64,000 nt of DNA from Silene latifolia. Taxonomy: Eukaryota; Streptophyta; Magnoliopsida; Caryophyllales; Caryophyllaceae. The stretch is from assembly GCF_048544455.1 (NCBI RefSeq), contig NC_133528.1:47514002-47578001 (forward strand), written 5' to 3'. The position numbers and the translations under genes are program-made. Each line of letters starts with the position of its first letter. The first letter of the stretch is position 1. This document shows, one piece after another, positions 1-11,422 of this stretch. The notes under the pieces are model-generated. The model saw only the letters and a list, made by a program, of their open reading frames with translations. It was not told where the DNA came from and ran no database searches.

Positions 1-979
1 AGTATAATTGACGTGTCTTATTGTAATTCGATTAAATAAGATACGGTCTAAGTAATCAAATTGTTTTATTACTTAGATTAAATTATTGTTTACGAAACAA
101 TTGAAATTGAATGAATAATTTATTATAAATACAAGACGTTGTGATTTATAATTCAATAAACCGTTTTGGTACAAGTAATTACGAATTACTAGTCAATTTT
201 GTATATGACATATTTTATTAGTATGTTGATTTTAATGTGTTAAAAAATACACAAATATGAGACATTAACATGTAACATGTTACATGTGACAAAATTGACA
301 AATTGACAAAGATAAAATGGAACCCATTTTATCGTACATTGTACCGAAATTATAGGGGTGTTTAGGGTTTTGTTGTGTTTTAAATTTAATAAGAAAAGCA
401 CATATGATTACACTACTTCTAGCCATGCATGTCTAATTGCTTTTGTGAAGAGCATCTTGGCCATGCATTGGCTCCTTTTCTTCCCCCCATTCGGTTTCCA
501 CCTAGAAGAAGCAAGAGTTTTTTCTTCTATAATTATTCTATTTTTACACTACATAATTTCTAGTGTAATATATTCATTCTACTCTCTAACATTACTAGAA
601 CTTAGAGATAGAAAATACTCCATTTCTTCCCTTCTCTTGGCCGAATAAACAAGAGAGCAAAATAATATTTTGGGTCAATTTTTAAGCTAATAATATTACT
701 AGTTCATAGTATTATTAATTATTAAGAGTTACACCTTGGGTATTCACTTTTGGGAGGGATTCTAATTTGGATCCTTTGTTCATCCATTTTAAGAAAGCTC
801 AAGAACTAACAAATAGGAGAATTTGTTGGTGCCCAAAACCGAAATCCATAAGCTTGTATGATGATTTCTTCTCTACTCTTGTTCAAGTTTGCATGCATAA
901 GATCTAGATTTAATTTTATGACTAAATTAAAATGTCACATATAGAATATGTTAAGTAATGGAATTAGTGAATCTTAACA
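1..979 (+). mobile_element. Copia-A 5' LTR, partial (cut by window edge)
   Basis: The first 979 bases align by eye with the LTR that begins at 25904; for example the stretch at 18-110 matches 26190-26290. The block ends in TTAACA at 979 and is followed after two bases by a primer-binding-like site, which is how a copia 5' LTR ends. From the alignment, roughly the first 270 bases of the LTR lie outside the window. Similarity to the 25904 LTR is clearly below that of a young pair, so this is either an old element or two related copies. AT-rich, with no convincing gene. Confidence 0.7.
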
Positions 980-981
980 AG

Positions 982-995
982 CGGTATCATGAGCC
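982..995 (+). other. Primer-binding site of Copia-A (initiator tRNA-Met type, degenerate)
   Basis: CGGTATCATGAGCC lies two bases after the LTR end. It is a mutated form of TGGTATCAGAGCC, the site that pairs with the 3' end of initiator tRNA-Met in most plant copia elements and is seen intact in Copia-B (11409-11420). The mismatches fit an old element. Confidence 0.6.
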
Positions 996-3199
996 TTAGG
1001 TTGTTTGCATGCAAATCAGTTTATAGTTTTTCCGAGTTATATGATTAACATACAAAACTAATTAATTTGGTTTTATGAAGATAAACCTAAAATTAACCTT
1101 TCAAGTTAAAAGTTTCTGGTCCTAAGTGATTTTTAGGACATTTTGGTTTATTTATGGATTTTATTGTTCATTTTATATAATATTGGCATTAAAATGTGAT
1201 TTTTATGATAAAAATGTCATTTTTGGACGAAAAATAGCTAAACTTCGAATTTTTCAGTGGTTTTTGTATATGTTTTCACATATATTATCTACTGATGGTC
1301 TGTAAATTTTCATGATAAAATGAGTTGTTTTGCTCGAAATATGGATTTTTTAATTTAAACTCGTATTTAAATGGGTAAATAGGTTAATATGAGTTATATT
1401 TCGAATCTGGTCATGGAAATTTAGTATGTTGTCACATGAAATTTTACAAGATGTGTGTAAAATATTTGGCTATAATGAAGTCTTTATGCATGATTTATGA
1501 ATTTTTGATGAAAAATCACATAAATAGTGACTATAATTAGTAATAATGCTAAAACATACTTCATAACTAAAGGAAAAACGTCACATGTTGTATTTTATCA
1601 TATATTTCAGATCTAAAAGTGAAAAGTTGATGAATATAATTTTTCTCATATTTTTTATGGTCATAATTGTTAAAACCGATTAACCGCAACATTGTTTTAT
1701 CGATAAATTTTCGAACTTTTTAACCTAAGTTTTGAATATTATGAGTGTCATGGTATTTTTCCAGAATTTTCATGAGTTTAAATTTCAAAATTTGAAATTA
1801 TTTGAAATTTTTATGATTTAATTTGAGGTTTATAGCATAAATTTTGTATTTTTGGGTCCATTTATGAACAATATTAAGAAATCAAGTTTAATTATTGTCA
1901 AATGTTAGTGGGGACTAATTTTGAGTCCTAAGATGGTTAGGGTAGTTAACTTGTACATAAATATGAATTTATGTAATTATTGTGATTTTAATAAGTTAAA
2001 TCACGCAAATCCGTAAAAATCGATTAATAAACGATATTGGCTCTTAAAGGCGATTTAGCATAAAATTTGGCATGCTCATACATATTATAATGCTGCATTT
2101 TATTAATGATTGTCATATTTTAATTTTATATAATTTTTGAATTATGTAATTTTACTTAGTATGGCCTTATTTTAATTGATATTACCCGAAATGTATGGGA
2201 ATATCGATTCGGTTGTAATTATTGTGATCTCGTATCACCGTTTTGTAGTTTAATAGAGTTATTTTTATTTTAATTACAAATGTATAATAGGTAATTATGT
2301 AATTCATTTTGTAATTTATTTATTCCGGAGTACCTTGAAGACGGTGCCACTCGAGAAGGCGATCCATCAAAGAAAGTGTTGCTTTGAAATGCGTGCCAAG
2401 ACCGAAGTTCAAGGGACTAAAGGAGTTGGTTTCCGAATTTGTAATAGTTTATTAGATTTACTATTTTAACAAGGCCATACTAGAATTTTATTTATGCTTT
2501 GCATTTTATTTATATGTTGCATGCATCGCTAGATCGCCATAACTAAAACATGCATTATCATTAAATCGAGTATATCGACCGTGTCAATTACAATTACCGT
2601 AGTTCACCGCTTTAGTTCACTTAAAACGTGATAGATAATAAATTGACATGACCTCTCGCTAAAATAAACAATTGAGACTTAGCCTTACCAAAAATTAGAA
2701 ACCATGAAAACCTATTTCGTGAGGGAGTGCGCTCGGCCTTACCGGGGTACAAACCTTGCTACGAAGGGGAAGTGGGTGATAAATGTCTACCCACCGAATT
2801 TATAAAGATAAGGGTTGTATTCGGCTTTAACGATGCCCAAGTTGATGTAAATTTGGATCATGGACACATTTATTCGAAATTTGGGTTGAACTCAACGAAA
2901 GTATTCTCGACGGTTGCCGGATGTGTTTCGGGCTAAAGATAAATATTAATGTAATTTTATCGACCAAGAGTTCTAAAAGTAGAATCGATTAAAGAGTTAA
3001 TCCACCGCGTTATATTGATGAGGGTTGAATCGGCTTTACCGTGCCCAAGTTAATATGAATTTGGGTCTTGGAATCATTTATAATAGTTGGGTAGAGGTCA
3101 CTATATAAATGCTCATATCTTGTTAAAATTATTTACAAGTATGATTAAAAATGACAAATGTTAATATTTCCTTTTCCTCCTTATTTGTAGTTCATTACA
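996..3199 (+). mobile_element. Copia-A long untranslated leader
   Basis: About 2.2 kb of AT-rich leader between the primer site and the gag start. The part from about 2330 to 3190 aligns with the Copia-B leader (minus, about 10090-9300), so the leader is a property of the family. It contains a better-conserved block at about 2330-2445 and a pyrimidine-rich stretch ending in TTTGTAG just before the gag ATG, which resembles a 3' splice site. No long reading frame is kept. Confidence 0.6.
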
Positions 3200-3529
3200 A
3201 TGAATCCATCAAACGCTACTACACCGATAACTATTGAGTCTTGCCACAATGTTTTTGACGACGTTTGCTTCAACAATGATTTCGACACTACTAGAGAACT
3301 TCATTTTGGGATAGGTTCGGATGGAAATATAAACTTCATCAGTTCTTCTAGACCACCTACTACTACAAGATCTCTTGTGAGCCAGTCTCAGGAAGACCGC
3401 CTCATAAAATCTATAGGATCTTTATCTTTGGAAGAGAAAGATGCCAAAACTAGTGGGAGCTCAAGCAATCAAGCTCTTGCTTCTAAGGGCAAAAGGTTCA
3501 AGAAGAAGGGAAGGAAAGGGAAAAACTAG
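3200..3529 (+). pseudogene. Copia-A gag N-terminus, truncated
   Basis: The 109-residue product starts MNPSNATTPITIESCHN and matches the first ~110 residues of the Copia-B polyprotein, including the shared segment TTRELHFGIGSDGN and the lysine/arginine-rich tail before the zinc knuckle. Homology stops at about 3526-3528, just where Copia-B continues into its zinc knuckle, and a stop codon follows in unrelated DNA. Protease, integrase, reverse transcriptase and RNase H of this element are absent from the window. I read this as the 5' part of a polyprotein cut by a large deletion. Confidence 0.8.
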
Positions 3530-3635
3530 ACGGCGAGAGTTGCTGAGCTAGACGGCGACCAGCAGTAGCTTCCGTGTTGCTTTTTGTTTTTTGGCTGTAT
3601 TCTTGTATATTTGTACATTTTAGGACCCGCTTTAG
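3529..3635 (-). mobile_element. Left fragment of Tat element 1, 3' non-coding region
   Basis: This 107-base stretch is not copia-like. It is cut from 12721 onward only by Copia-B, since the two sides carry the same five bases TTTAG. It contains a small internal duplication with the shared core CTAGACGGCGA. It is assigned to the 3' non-coding part of Tat element 1 because it is contiguous with that element once Copia-B is removed. The matching part of Tat element 2 lies beyond the window, so the assignment is untested. Confidence 0.45.
3631..3635. repeat. Target-site duplication of Copia-B, left
   Basis: TTTAG directly before the left LTR; the same five bases follow the right LTR at 12721-12725. 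Five bases is the usual duplication length for copia integrases. Confidence 0.9.
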
Positions 3636-4935
3636 TGTTAGGTTCATATACCTATTATTAGACTCCTCTAATATAGAACTAATTAACTTGTTAATAATTT
3701 GTTCTTTAGATCTAGTGCATGCATAACAAAATGAAAGATTTATAAGAAAAACAATGTTCCTTACATTGTAAGTTGGTTCGAAAATTTGGGCACAAGTAAG
3801 GTCACCTTCCTTCACTTGTTCTTGAGCTAATAATAATGATGGATGATCCTCCTAAGACTCCAAGTATAGAAGCCACTCCAATAAATTGCACCCAAGATGA
3901 ATCCCAAAAATCTCTACTAATATTAACTAGATATGTAGTAGAAATATTACCTTAATAATACTAATATTCTTATATTACTACTTCTAGTAATAGATTTGGT
4001 GTATTAGTATTTATTGAGAGCTTGTTTGAATTTTGCATGAGAAAACTAGAGAGATATAAACTAAAACTAGCCAAAAACAACAAGTGATAAAATGAGCAAC
4101 CAAATGCTCCTTTTATCAAGCCAAAAACCGGTGGCTTTGGACAAAAAGAGGAATCTTTTGTCTTTGTTTTTTAGTCTATAGTTTATGTAGGTAGTGTGTA
4201 GGATTTATGCTTTGTAAGATATGTCATGGACAAGTCACTATCACCCATTGTTATAACAAATGAACAAGACAAACTAGAGCATCTTTTGCTCTTGTCTTTG
4301 GCCGAAATATTGGTCCTTTTATGGACCATTTTTGCCTTTTGTCATTTGTCCCACAAATGCTTATAAGTCATATGTTTAACTATCTTACATATTTAATTAT
4401 TAATGTAATCATTTAACACTTAAATATTACAATTAATAATATTATATACACTCCACTTTTTGAGTAGTATATTACCATTATATCATCATATAATGGGTCC
4501 CATAATTGCTAGTTAGTTAAAATTACAACTTCTTGTAATTTCAAATAACTTATTACCTCTACCTCAAAACTCATATTAATATCTCAACTAATTTAGTAAT
4601 ATAACACTTAATTACTAAATATAATCTTTATTTAATCACATTAAAACAAGACGCAAAATTGCACTCCCATAATTAAGGAATTAATTAATCTGTATCGCAT
4701 ACAATTAATTAAATATCTATTTGGGCCTCATCCTATAGGTGTGACCTAAAGGGATCAACTGACCACCACCGTCACACGAATAAAGAATGTCAAACTCTAG
4801 TTAGCCAATCATTACCGATTAATGACGGTCAGTCGACTGTATAAAGAATCATCCCTCACGTATTCTTAATTTGAGATTTAATTATGATATTTAAATCATG
4901 TGATCGCACTATTGTTGAGGACACATTTCCCAACA
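3636..4935 (-). repeat. Copia-B 3' LTR
   Basis: 1300 bp, nearly identical to 11423-12720. Differences seen by eye include the areas of 4300-4340 (short indels), one base near 4469 and a small replacement near 4779. The terminus next to the internal region is preceded on the element strand by a purine tract. Confidence 0.95.
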
Positions 4936-4948
4936 ATCTCCCACTTGT
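4936..4948 (-). other. Copia-B polypurine tract
   Basis: On the element strand ACAAGTGGGAGAT abuts the TG of the 3' LTR, as expected for the plus-strand primer. A second similar tract (GAGTGGGAGATT) lies about 50 bases further inside, at about 4990-5002. The doubled arrangement also occurs before the Copia-A 3' LTR (25839-25903). Confidence 0.8.
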
Positions 4949-5714
4949 CCTCGACAAGTGTGCGTCACCAATTCTCTTGTCCTATTATAATCTCCCACTC
5001 AATGCAAGGTGTCTTGCAGGTCGTACTTGCATTTGATCATATCTTGAGTGGTTTTCTCGATCGGGAGATTAACTGTCTGACCGGAATTATCAATCATAGA
5101 TACCTTCCGAGCGTGGCCACGCATTTCCAGTTAACTACTCCTCGAGTGGCCTTGAGATTTCAAACAACCCTGACAAGGGGTGGACAATTTCTATCGCCCT
5201 ATTCCCTTCGTTCAGCCACAGTCCATCATAACCCAAAATATACCCAGTTTGACCTCGTTTAAGAAATCGTAGAGTATAAATCAAAGCTAATCAGAAGTTG
5301 TGCCAACTTGGGCGAATAGTCTTTAGTCAAAAGAATTGACTCATAAGAACACTATAGTAGCTCTTGCCACGACCAGGCTTTATGAATTACCAGAACTCTA
5401 TAAGCGGTCACTGCCCGACAGATTGTCCCATACAGTCTGCCTATGTGATCGACTAGTCATCCCATATGACTCTATGGCACTTGAACTTGCCATCAATCGC
5501 ATCACACTCTAGTCACTTCGAGACGTCACCTCATATGAGTAACTAGGGGCGAATACCATGTTAATCCAGTTCACTTTAATGGGGTTCAAATTGTCTCCAC
5601 AACCCATTTGGATAGAACAAGGTTATAAATAAACGAGTTTGTATAAACTCAAACGACAAATGCGATTATCATATATGAACCAAAAACTCAAATTTTCATT
5701 TCATATCTTATAAT
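4949..5714 (-). mobile_element. Copia-B 3' non-coding region
   Basis: About 770 bp between the polyprotein stop and the polypurine tract. The part nearest the LTR aligns with 25607-25903 of Copia-A, so it is conserved within the family. It can be translated in one + frame over about 120 codons, but the product has no recognisable feature and I treat it as chance. Confidence 0.7.
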
Positions 5715-8700
5715 CTAATACAAATTTGGCATACGCCTTAGACCCATGGATATAACATGATGTTCATGCTTTGTTTGCGATAAAGGTTTGGTTAATGGAT
5801 CAGCTATGTTGTCATCAGTTCCAACCTTACAAATCGCTACTTCCTTTCTTTCAATGAAATCCCTAATTACATGGAATTTCCTAAGTACGTGTCTAGATTT
5901 ATTGCTAGACTTGGGTTCTTTAGCTTGAAAGATCGCCCCACTATTGTCACAGAAGATCGTGATGGGATCTTTGGCGGTGGGTACTACTTTTAGCCCTTCC
6001 AAGAATTGCCTAATCCACACGGCTTCCTTAGCAGCTTCTGATGCTGCAACGTACTCAGCCTCCGTAGTAGAATCCGCAATCACAGCTTCTTTGAAGCTTC
6101 TCCAGCTTATGGCACCACCATTGAGCATGTATATAAATCCAGCTTGGGATTTCATATCATCTCTATCTGTTTGAAAACTTGAGTCTGTGTAACCCTTAAC
6201 ACACAACTTTGAGTCACCTCCAAACACTAAGATAGAATCCTTAGTCCTTCGCAAGTACTTAAGGATATTTTTCACAGCTATCCAGTGACTCTCACCTGGA
6301 TTCTCTTGATATCTACTAGTCATGCTTAAAGCATATGAGACATCTGGACGAGTGCATATCATGGCATACATGATTGATCCAACAGCGGAAGCATAAGGAA
6401 TCAACTTCATGCGTTCAACATCTTCGGGTTTGGAAGGAGATTGAGACTTGCTCAAAATGATTCCACTCCCCATAGGAATTAAGCCTCTCTTGGAGTTTTC
6501 CATGCTGAAACGTCGAAGAATCTTTTCAACATAAGATTCTTGACTTAATGCCAATATCCTTTTGGTTCTATCTCTATAGATCCGGATACCTAGTATGCGT
6601 TGTGCTTCCCTTAAATCCTTCATTTGAAAGTGATTTCCCAAATACTCCTTGACGGAGGATAACATTGGAATATCATTTCCAATAAGTAGTATGTCATCCA
6701 CATACAATATTAGGAACACAACATTGCTCCCACTAAACTTCATGTATAAACATGGTTCCTCAACACTTCGAGTAAAACCATTCTCTCTTATAACATGATT
6801 GAATCGATGATTCCAGCTTCTAGATGCTTGCTTAAGACCATAAATGGATCTCTTAAGCTTGCATATTTTGTTAGGATTTTTCGGATCTACAAAACCTTCA
6901 GGTTGTAACATGTACACCTCCTCTTCTAAATGTCCATTTAGAAAAGCGGTCTTTACATCCATTTGCCATATTTCATAGTCATGAAATGCAGCAATTGCTA
7001 ACAATATCCGAATGGATCTTAGCATGGCTACAGGAGCAAAGGTTTCATCATAGTGAAGACCCTGAACTTGGGTAAAACCCTTTGCAACAAGCCTAGCCTT
7101 GTAGACATCATCATGTCCTTCTATGCCATTCTTTATTTTGAATATCCATTTGCATTGAAGAGGTCTCACTCCTTCAGACAAATCCACCAAGTTCCAGACT
7201 TGATTTTCATGCATAGAATTAATTTCGGATTCCATGGCTTGAAGCCATAAAGCTGAATTAGGACTAGAGATTGCAGCTTTGTAGGTAGCAGGTTCGTCGC
7301 TTTCTAGAAGCAACACATCAAGACTCCCATCCTCTTCGATAAGTCCCACGTATCTATCAGGATGACGAATTTCTCGACCCGACCTCCTCAATTGAGGAAT
7401 GACTACCGAATTAGAAGATGAAGGAACGTCTTCACGTGCTTCTTCATGTGACTCTACTTCGGTTTGTGTCTCTTGAACTTCGTTAAGTTCAAAATTTCTC
7501 CCACTCTGTCTCTTAGAAATAAACTCATTTTCTAAGAAGACAGCCTCGTTAGACACAAACACTTTGTTCTCTTGAGGTTTGTAGAAGTAATAACCTCGGG
7601 TGGTGGTTGGGTAACCCACAAAGATGCATTTTTCAGATCGTGGGGCTAGCTTGTTGTCAGTCTTCACTTTGACGTAAGCATCAGAACCCCAAATCTTCAT
7701 ATAGGATATATTAGGAACTCTTCCTTTCCATATCTCATATGGCGTCTTTTCGGTTGCTTTTGATGGACTAATGTTTAATGATTTAATTGCAGTTTGGATT
7801 GCAAATCCCCAAAACGAGTCAGGTAACTCGGTTAGACTCATCATAGATCGAACCATATCTAGTAGGGTTCGATTTCTCCTTTCGGCTACACCATTTAGTT
7901 GTGGTGTGCCAGGTGGAGTGAGTTGTGACACAATGCCACAATTCTTCAAGTGTGAATCGAATTCATTACTGAGATATTCTCCACCACGATCAGATCGTAG
8001 TGTCTTTATCCTTTTGTTCAATTGGTTCTCAACTTCATTCTGAAATTGTTTAAATTTCTCAAAAGCTTCACTCTTATATTTCATTAAGTAGATATACCCA
8101 TATCTACTCAAATCGTCGGTGAAGGTAATGAAGTAATCATAATTACCCCTAGCGGTGATACTCATTGGACCACAAACATCGGTATGTATAAGGCCCAATA
8201 GTTCACTAGCTCGTGTCCCTTTACCACTAAAAGGACTACGAGTCATTTTACCTAGGAGACATGATTCGCATATACCATATGATTGAAAATCAAATGGTTT
8301 GATCACGTTAGTAGAAACTAACCTCTTAATGCGATTTTCATTGATATGACCCAATCGACAATGCCAAATGTACGACTCATTTGGATCACTTGATTTGAGT
8401 TTCTTAGTTTGAATGTTATAGATGTCATTCTTTGGATTTGATGTTTCTAGAACATAAATACCATTAATAGATGAACCTCGGCCTATGACCAAGTCATTTC
8501 TAGAAATAGTACAACAATTGTTCTTGATAGCAAAATTAAAGCCATCTATGTCTAGCATAGCAACTGAAATAATGTTCTTAGATAGAGTAGGTACATAAAA
8601 ACAATTATGCAAATACAATTCAAATCCATTCGCTAGAACAAGTACATAAGTACCCTTGGATGCGGCCGCTACCCTAGCTCCATTCCCAAGTCGGAGATCA

Positions 8701-9293
8701 ACATCGCCTTTGTTCAGCTTTTCCACGTTTCTTAGCCCCTGTAAATGATTACAAAGGTGAGAACCACAACCAGTATCTAGTACCCATGTTGTCGTGGAAG
8801 TGAAATTTACATCAATAACATAAATCTCAGTAGGAATTTTACCAAGTGGAATGACAAGTCCATCCCTTATATTTCCCAAATATATGGGGCAATTTCTCAT
8901 CCAATGTCCCATTTCTTGACAATAATGACATTTATCATCAACTTTGGCTCCTCGGCCATTGTTGGGTTTTCTCCCTTTTCTTCCCTTCCTCTTGAACCTT
9001 TTCCCATTAGTAGCAAGAACTTGCTTGCTTGAACTCCCACTTACTTCGGCATCCTTCTCTTTCAAAGATAGGGACCTCATAGACTTAGTGACATGGTCTA
9101 CCTGAGACACATTCACATAAGGCCTAGTAATAGTAGGAGGTATGGAGGAAGTGATGAAATTTAGATTTCCATCGGAACCGATCCCAAAATGAAGCTCTCT
9201 AGTAGTATCGAGTTGGTGGTTGGAGCAAATTTCGTCGAATAAGTTGTGACACGACTCAACGGTAATTGGTGTTGTTGCTTGTGATGGATCCAT
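5715..9293 (-). CDS. Copia-B Gag-Pol polyprotein (1192 aa)
   Basis: One reading frame from an ATG at 9293 to a TAG at 5715. Order seen: short basic gag with a CCHC knuckle CHYCQEMGHWMRNC (about residues 122-135), aspartic protease core WVLDTGCGSHLCN, GAG-pre-integrase, integrase with HTDVCGPM and TLRSDRGGEYLSNEF, reverse transcriptase with MDVKTAFLNGHLEEEVYM and LYVDDILL, and an RNase H with ADSTTEAEYVAASEA. Protease-integrase-RT-RNase H order defines Ty1/copia. The gag part is unusually short (about 120 residues before the knuckle) and lacks the usual long N-terminal gag domain. The frame can be extended 15 bases upstream, but only to a TTG, so I use the ATG. No defect is visible. Confidence 0.95.
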   Translation of the reverse strand: MDPSQATTPITVESCHNLFDEICSNHQLDTTRELHFGIGSDGNLNFITSSIPPTITRPYVNVSQVDHVTKSMRSLSLKEKDAEVSGSSSKQVLATNGKRFKRKGRKGRKPNNGRGAKVDDKCHYCQEMGHWMRNCPIYLGNIRDGLVIPLGKIPTEIYVIDVNFTSTTTWVLDTGCGSHLCNHLQGLRNVEKLNKGDVDLRLGNGARVAAASKGTYVLVLANGFELYLHNCFYVPTLSKNIISVAMLDIDGFNFAIKNNCCTISRNDLVIGRGSSINGIYVLETSNPKNDIYNIQTKKLKSSDPNESYIWHCRLGHINENRIKRLVSTNVIKPFDFQSYGICESCLLGKMTRSPFSGKGTRASELLGLIHTDVCGPMSITARGNYDYFITFTDDLSRYGYIYLMKYKSEAFEKFKQFQNEVENQLNKRIKTLRSDRGGEYLSNEFDSHLKNCGIVSQLTPPGTPQLNGVAERRNRTLLDMVRSMMSLTELPDSFWGFAIQTAIKSLNISPSKATEKTPYEIWKGRVPNISYMKIWGSDAYVKVKTDNKLAPRSEKCIFVGYPTTTRGYYFYKPQENKVFVSNEAVFLENEFISKRQSGRNFELNEVQETQTEVESHEEAREDVPSSSNSVVIPQLRRSGREIRHPDRYVGLIEEDGSLDVLLLESDEPATYKAAISSPNSALWLQAMESEINSMHENQVWNLVDLSEGVRPLQCKWIFKIKNGIEGHDDVYKARLVAKGFTQVQGLHYDETFAPVAMLRSIRILLAIAAFHDYEIWQMDVKTAFLNGHLEEEVYMLQPEGFVDPKNPNKICKLKRSIYGLKQASRSWNHRFNHVIRENGFTRSVEEPCLYMKFSGSNVVFLILYVDDILLIGNDIPMLSSVKEYLGNHFQMKDLREAQRILGIRIYRDRTKRILALSQESYVEKILRRFSMENSKRGLIPMGSGIILSKSQSPSKPEDVERMKLIPYASAVGSIMYAMICTRPDVSYALSMTSRYQENPGESHWIAVKNILKYLRRTKDSILVFGGDSKLCVKGYTDSSFQTDRDDMKSQAGFIYMLNGGAISWRSFKEAVIADSTTEAEYVAASEAAKEAVWIRQFLEGLKVVPTAKDPITIFCDNSGAIFQAKEPKSSNKSRHVLRKFHVIRDFIERKEVAICKVGTDDNIADPLTKPLSQTKHEHHVISMGLRRMPNLY

Positions 9294-9308
9294 TGTGATA
9301 TAAATCAA

Positions 9309-11408
9309 CTACAATATTGGAGGTAAAGGAAATATTAACATTTGTCATTTTAAACTTGTAAACATTTTTAAACAAGTTTTAACATTTATATAGTGACCTC
9401 CACCCAACTACATAAATGATTCCGAGATCCAAATTCATATCAACTCGGGCACGGTGAGCCGATTCATCCCTTATTAATATAACTCGGTGGATTAACTCTT
9501 TAATCGATTCTACTTTTAGAACTCTCGGTCGATAAAAATTACTCTAATTCTCATCTTTAGCCCGGAACACATGCGACTACGGTCAACAATACTTCCGTTG
9601 AGCTCAATCCAAATTTCGATGTAATAACTTTTTACTACCCCACTTCGCCAACGTAACAAGGTTTGTATTACGGTGAAGCCGGATTAACTCCCTTGTGAAA
9701 TTGGTACTTCATGAGTTTCTACTATTTGGTAAGGCTTTATCTCAATTTTTAAAATATGTGAGAGGTCTTGTCAATTTATTATCTATCACATTTTAAGTGA
9801 ACTAAAGCAGTGAACTACGATAATTATAATTGACACGGTCGATGACTCGATATGATATGCATGTGTTGTTATGGCGATTTGGCAATGCATGTAACATATT
9901 AAAAGAAATGCAAAGCAATAAATAAAATTCCTAGTATGGCCTTCCTAAAATAGAAAATCAAATAATTTATTACATATTCGGAAACCAACTCCTTTGGTCC
10001 CTTGAATCTTCAATCGGCACGCCTCCCAAGACACCGTCTTTGTCGGATCACCTTTCCGAATGGCACCGTCTTGAAGATGCTCCATAATTACAAATAATAA
10101 TAATAAAAATACAAAGCTATTCCTATTATACATTTGTAAAATGGAAAAACTAATGAAATAGAAATAAAAGTGATACGAGATCACATTAAATTACAACCGA
10201 ATCAATATTCCCTTTCATTACGGGTAATATCGATTAAAACTAAGGCCATACTAAGATAAAATTACATAATTCAAAATTATATAAATAAAAGACATTCAAC
10301 AATTGAAATATGCAGCATTATAATATGTACCTATCATGCAAAATCGTGTGCCAAATCGCCCTATTTAACTTATGTCGTACATATAACCCGGTTTCATGGA
10401 AATGCGTGATAATAACCTTTTAAAATCACTAATTAACACTTAAATCACATCTAAGCTCAAGTTAATTATCCTAACACATTTTAGGACTCAAAAATTAGTC
10501 ATCACTAAATTTTTGACAATAATTCAACTTGATTTAATTTTATGCTCATTTTTGACCTTAAAAAACATCATTTATATGTAATAAATCCAAATTAAATTAT
10601 AAAAGTTTCAAAATTTGAATTTTAAATTTTTGAACATTCTGGAATAAATCCATGACACTCATAATGTCAAAAACCATGGTTAAAATTTTCGAATTAATTT
10701 TGAGAAAATATAGTTGCATTTTATCGGTTTTATCTCATAAAATACATAAAGTATCCGAAAATTACTACAATAATTTTTACAACTTTAGATCTGATTAGTG
10801 GGATATTTATGCAACTTAAAATAATTTTCTCAAGCCATGCAATACGTTTTAGCTAATTTTTGCTAAAATAGTCACTATTTATGCCATTTTTACTCAAAAA
10901 TCCATAAATCATGCAAAATAAGATATTTAAATCTACAAATTTACATACTCTCTGTAAATCTTGCATGTGACAAAATATTAAAAGATCATGGCTTAATTCG
11001 AAATTTAACTAATTTTAACCATTTTACCTCTTTTAATCCATTTTTATCTCATAAAAATCATAAATCATGCAAAAATTAATCAAATTAACTCGTCCTTTTA
11101 CACACAACTTGTAAAATATGCATGTGAGGTCATATAAATTTTTCAAGGTCAGAAACGAAATTTAACTATTTTTAGCATTTTAATTCCCATTTTAGTCATA
11201 AAAATGTAATAAAATGACCAAAAATCCTTAAAATGAGCAATTAATTTCCATGAATCATAAAAATGACCTAAAAACATTTTAGGACCAGAATATATAACAT
11301 GCATGGTGATTTCGTGGCTTATACTTATAAATCACAAATTTTTAAGTTTTATATGTTAACCTTTTAACTCGGAAAAACAATAACCGATTATGCATGCAAC
11401 ATCCTTAT
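9309..11408 (-). mobile_element. Copia-B leader with conserved exon-like block
   Basis: 2.1 kb between primer site and polyprotein ATG. Most of it is AT-rich, but a block at about 9970-10085 keeps clear similarity to Copia-A (2330-2445); in Copia-B it can be read as about 45 residues beginning MEHLQDGAIRKGDP. In Copia-A the same frame is broken. On the element strand a pyrimidine-rich tract ending TTGTAG lies just before the polyprotein ATG in both copies, suggesting a spliced leader. Coding use of the block is unproven. Confidence 0.5.
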
Positions 11409-11420
11409 GCTCTGATACCA
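11409..11420 (-). other. Copia-B primer-binding site (initiator tRNA-Met)
   Basis: On the element strand TGGTATCAGAGC begins two bases after the 5' LTR. This is the standard initiator tRNA-Met primer site of plant copia elements and confirms the minus orientation. Confidence 0.92.
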
Positions 11421-11422
11421 CT

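Noticed and set aside
4900-5262. 120-residue + strand frame over the copia 3' LTR edge
   Set aside because: It runs across LTR, polypurine tract and non-coding region on the non-element strand; not conserved as coding in Copia-A.
9945-10184. 79-residue leader frame of Copia-B as a real gag exon
   Set aside because: The same block in Copia-A is not open; similarity alone does not show coding, so it is reported as a conserved block only.
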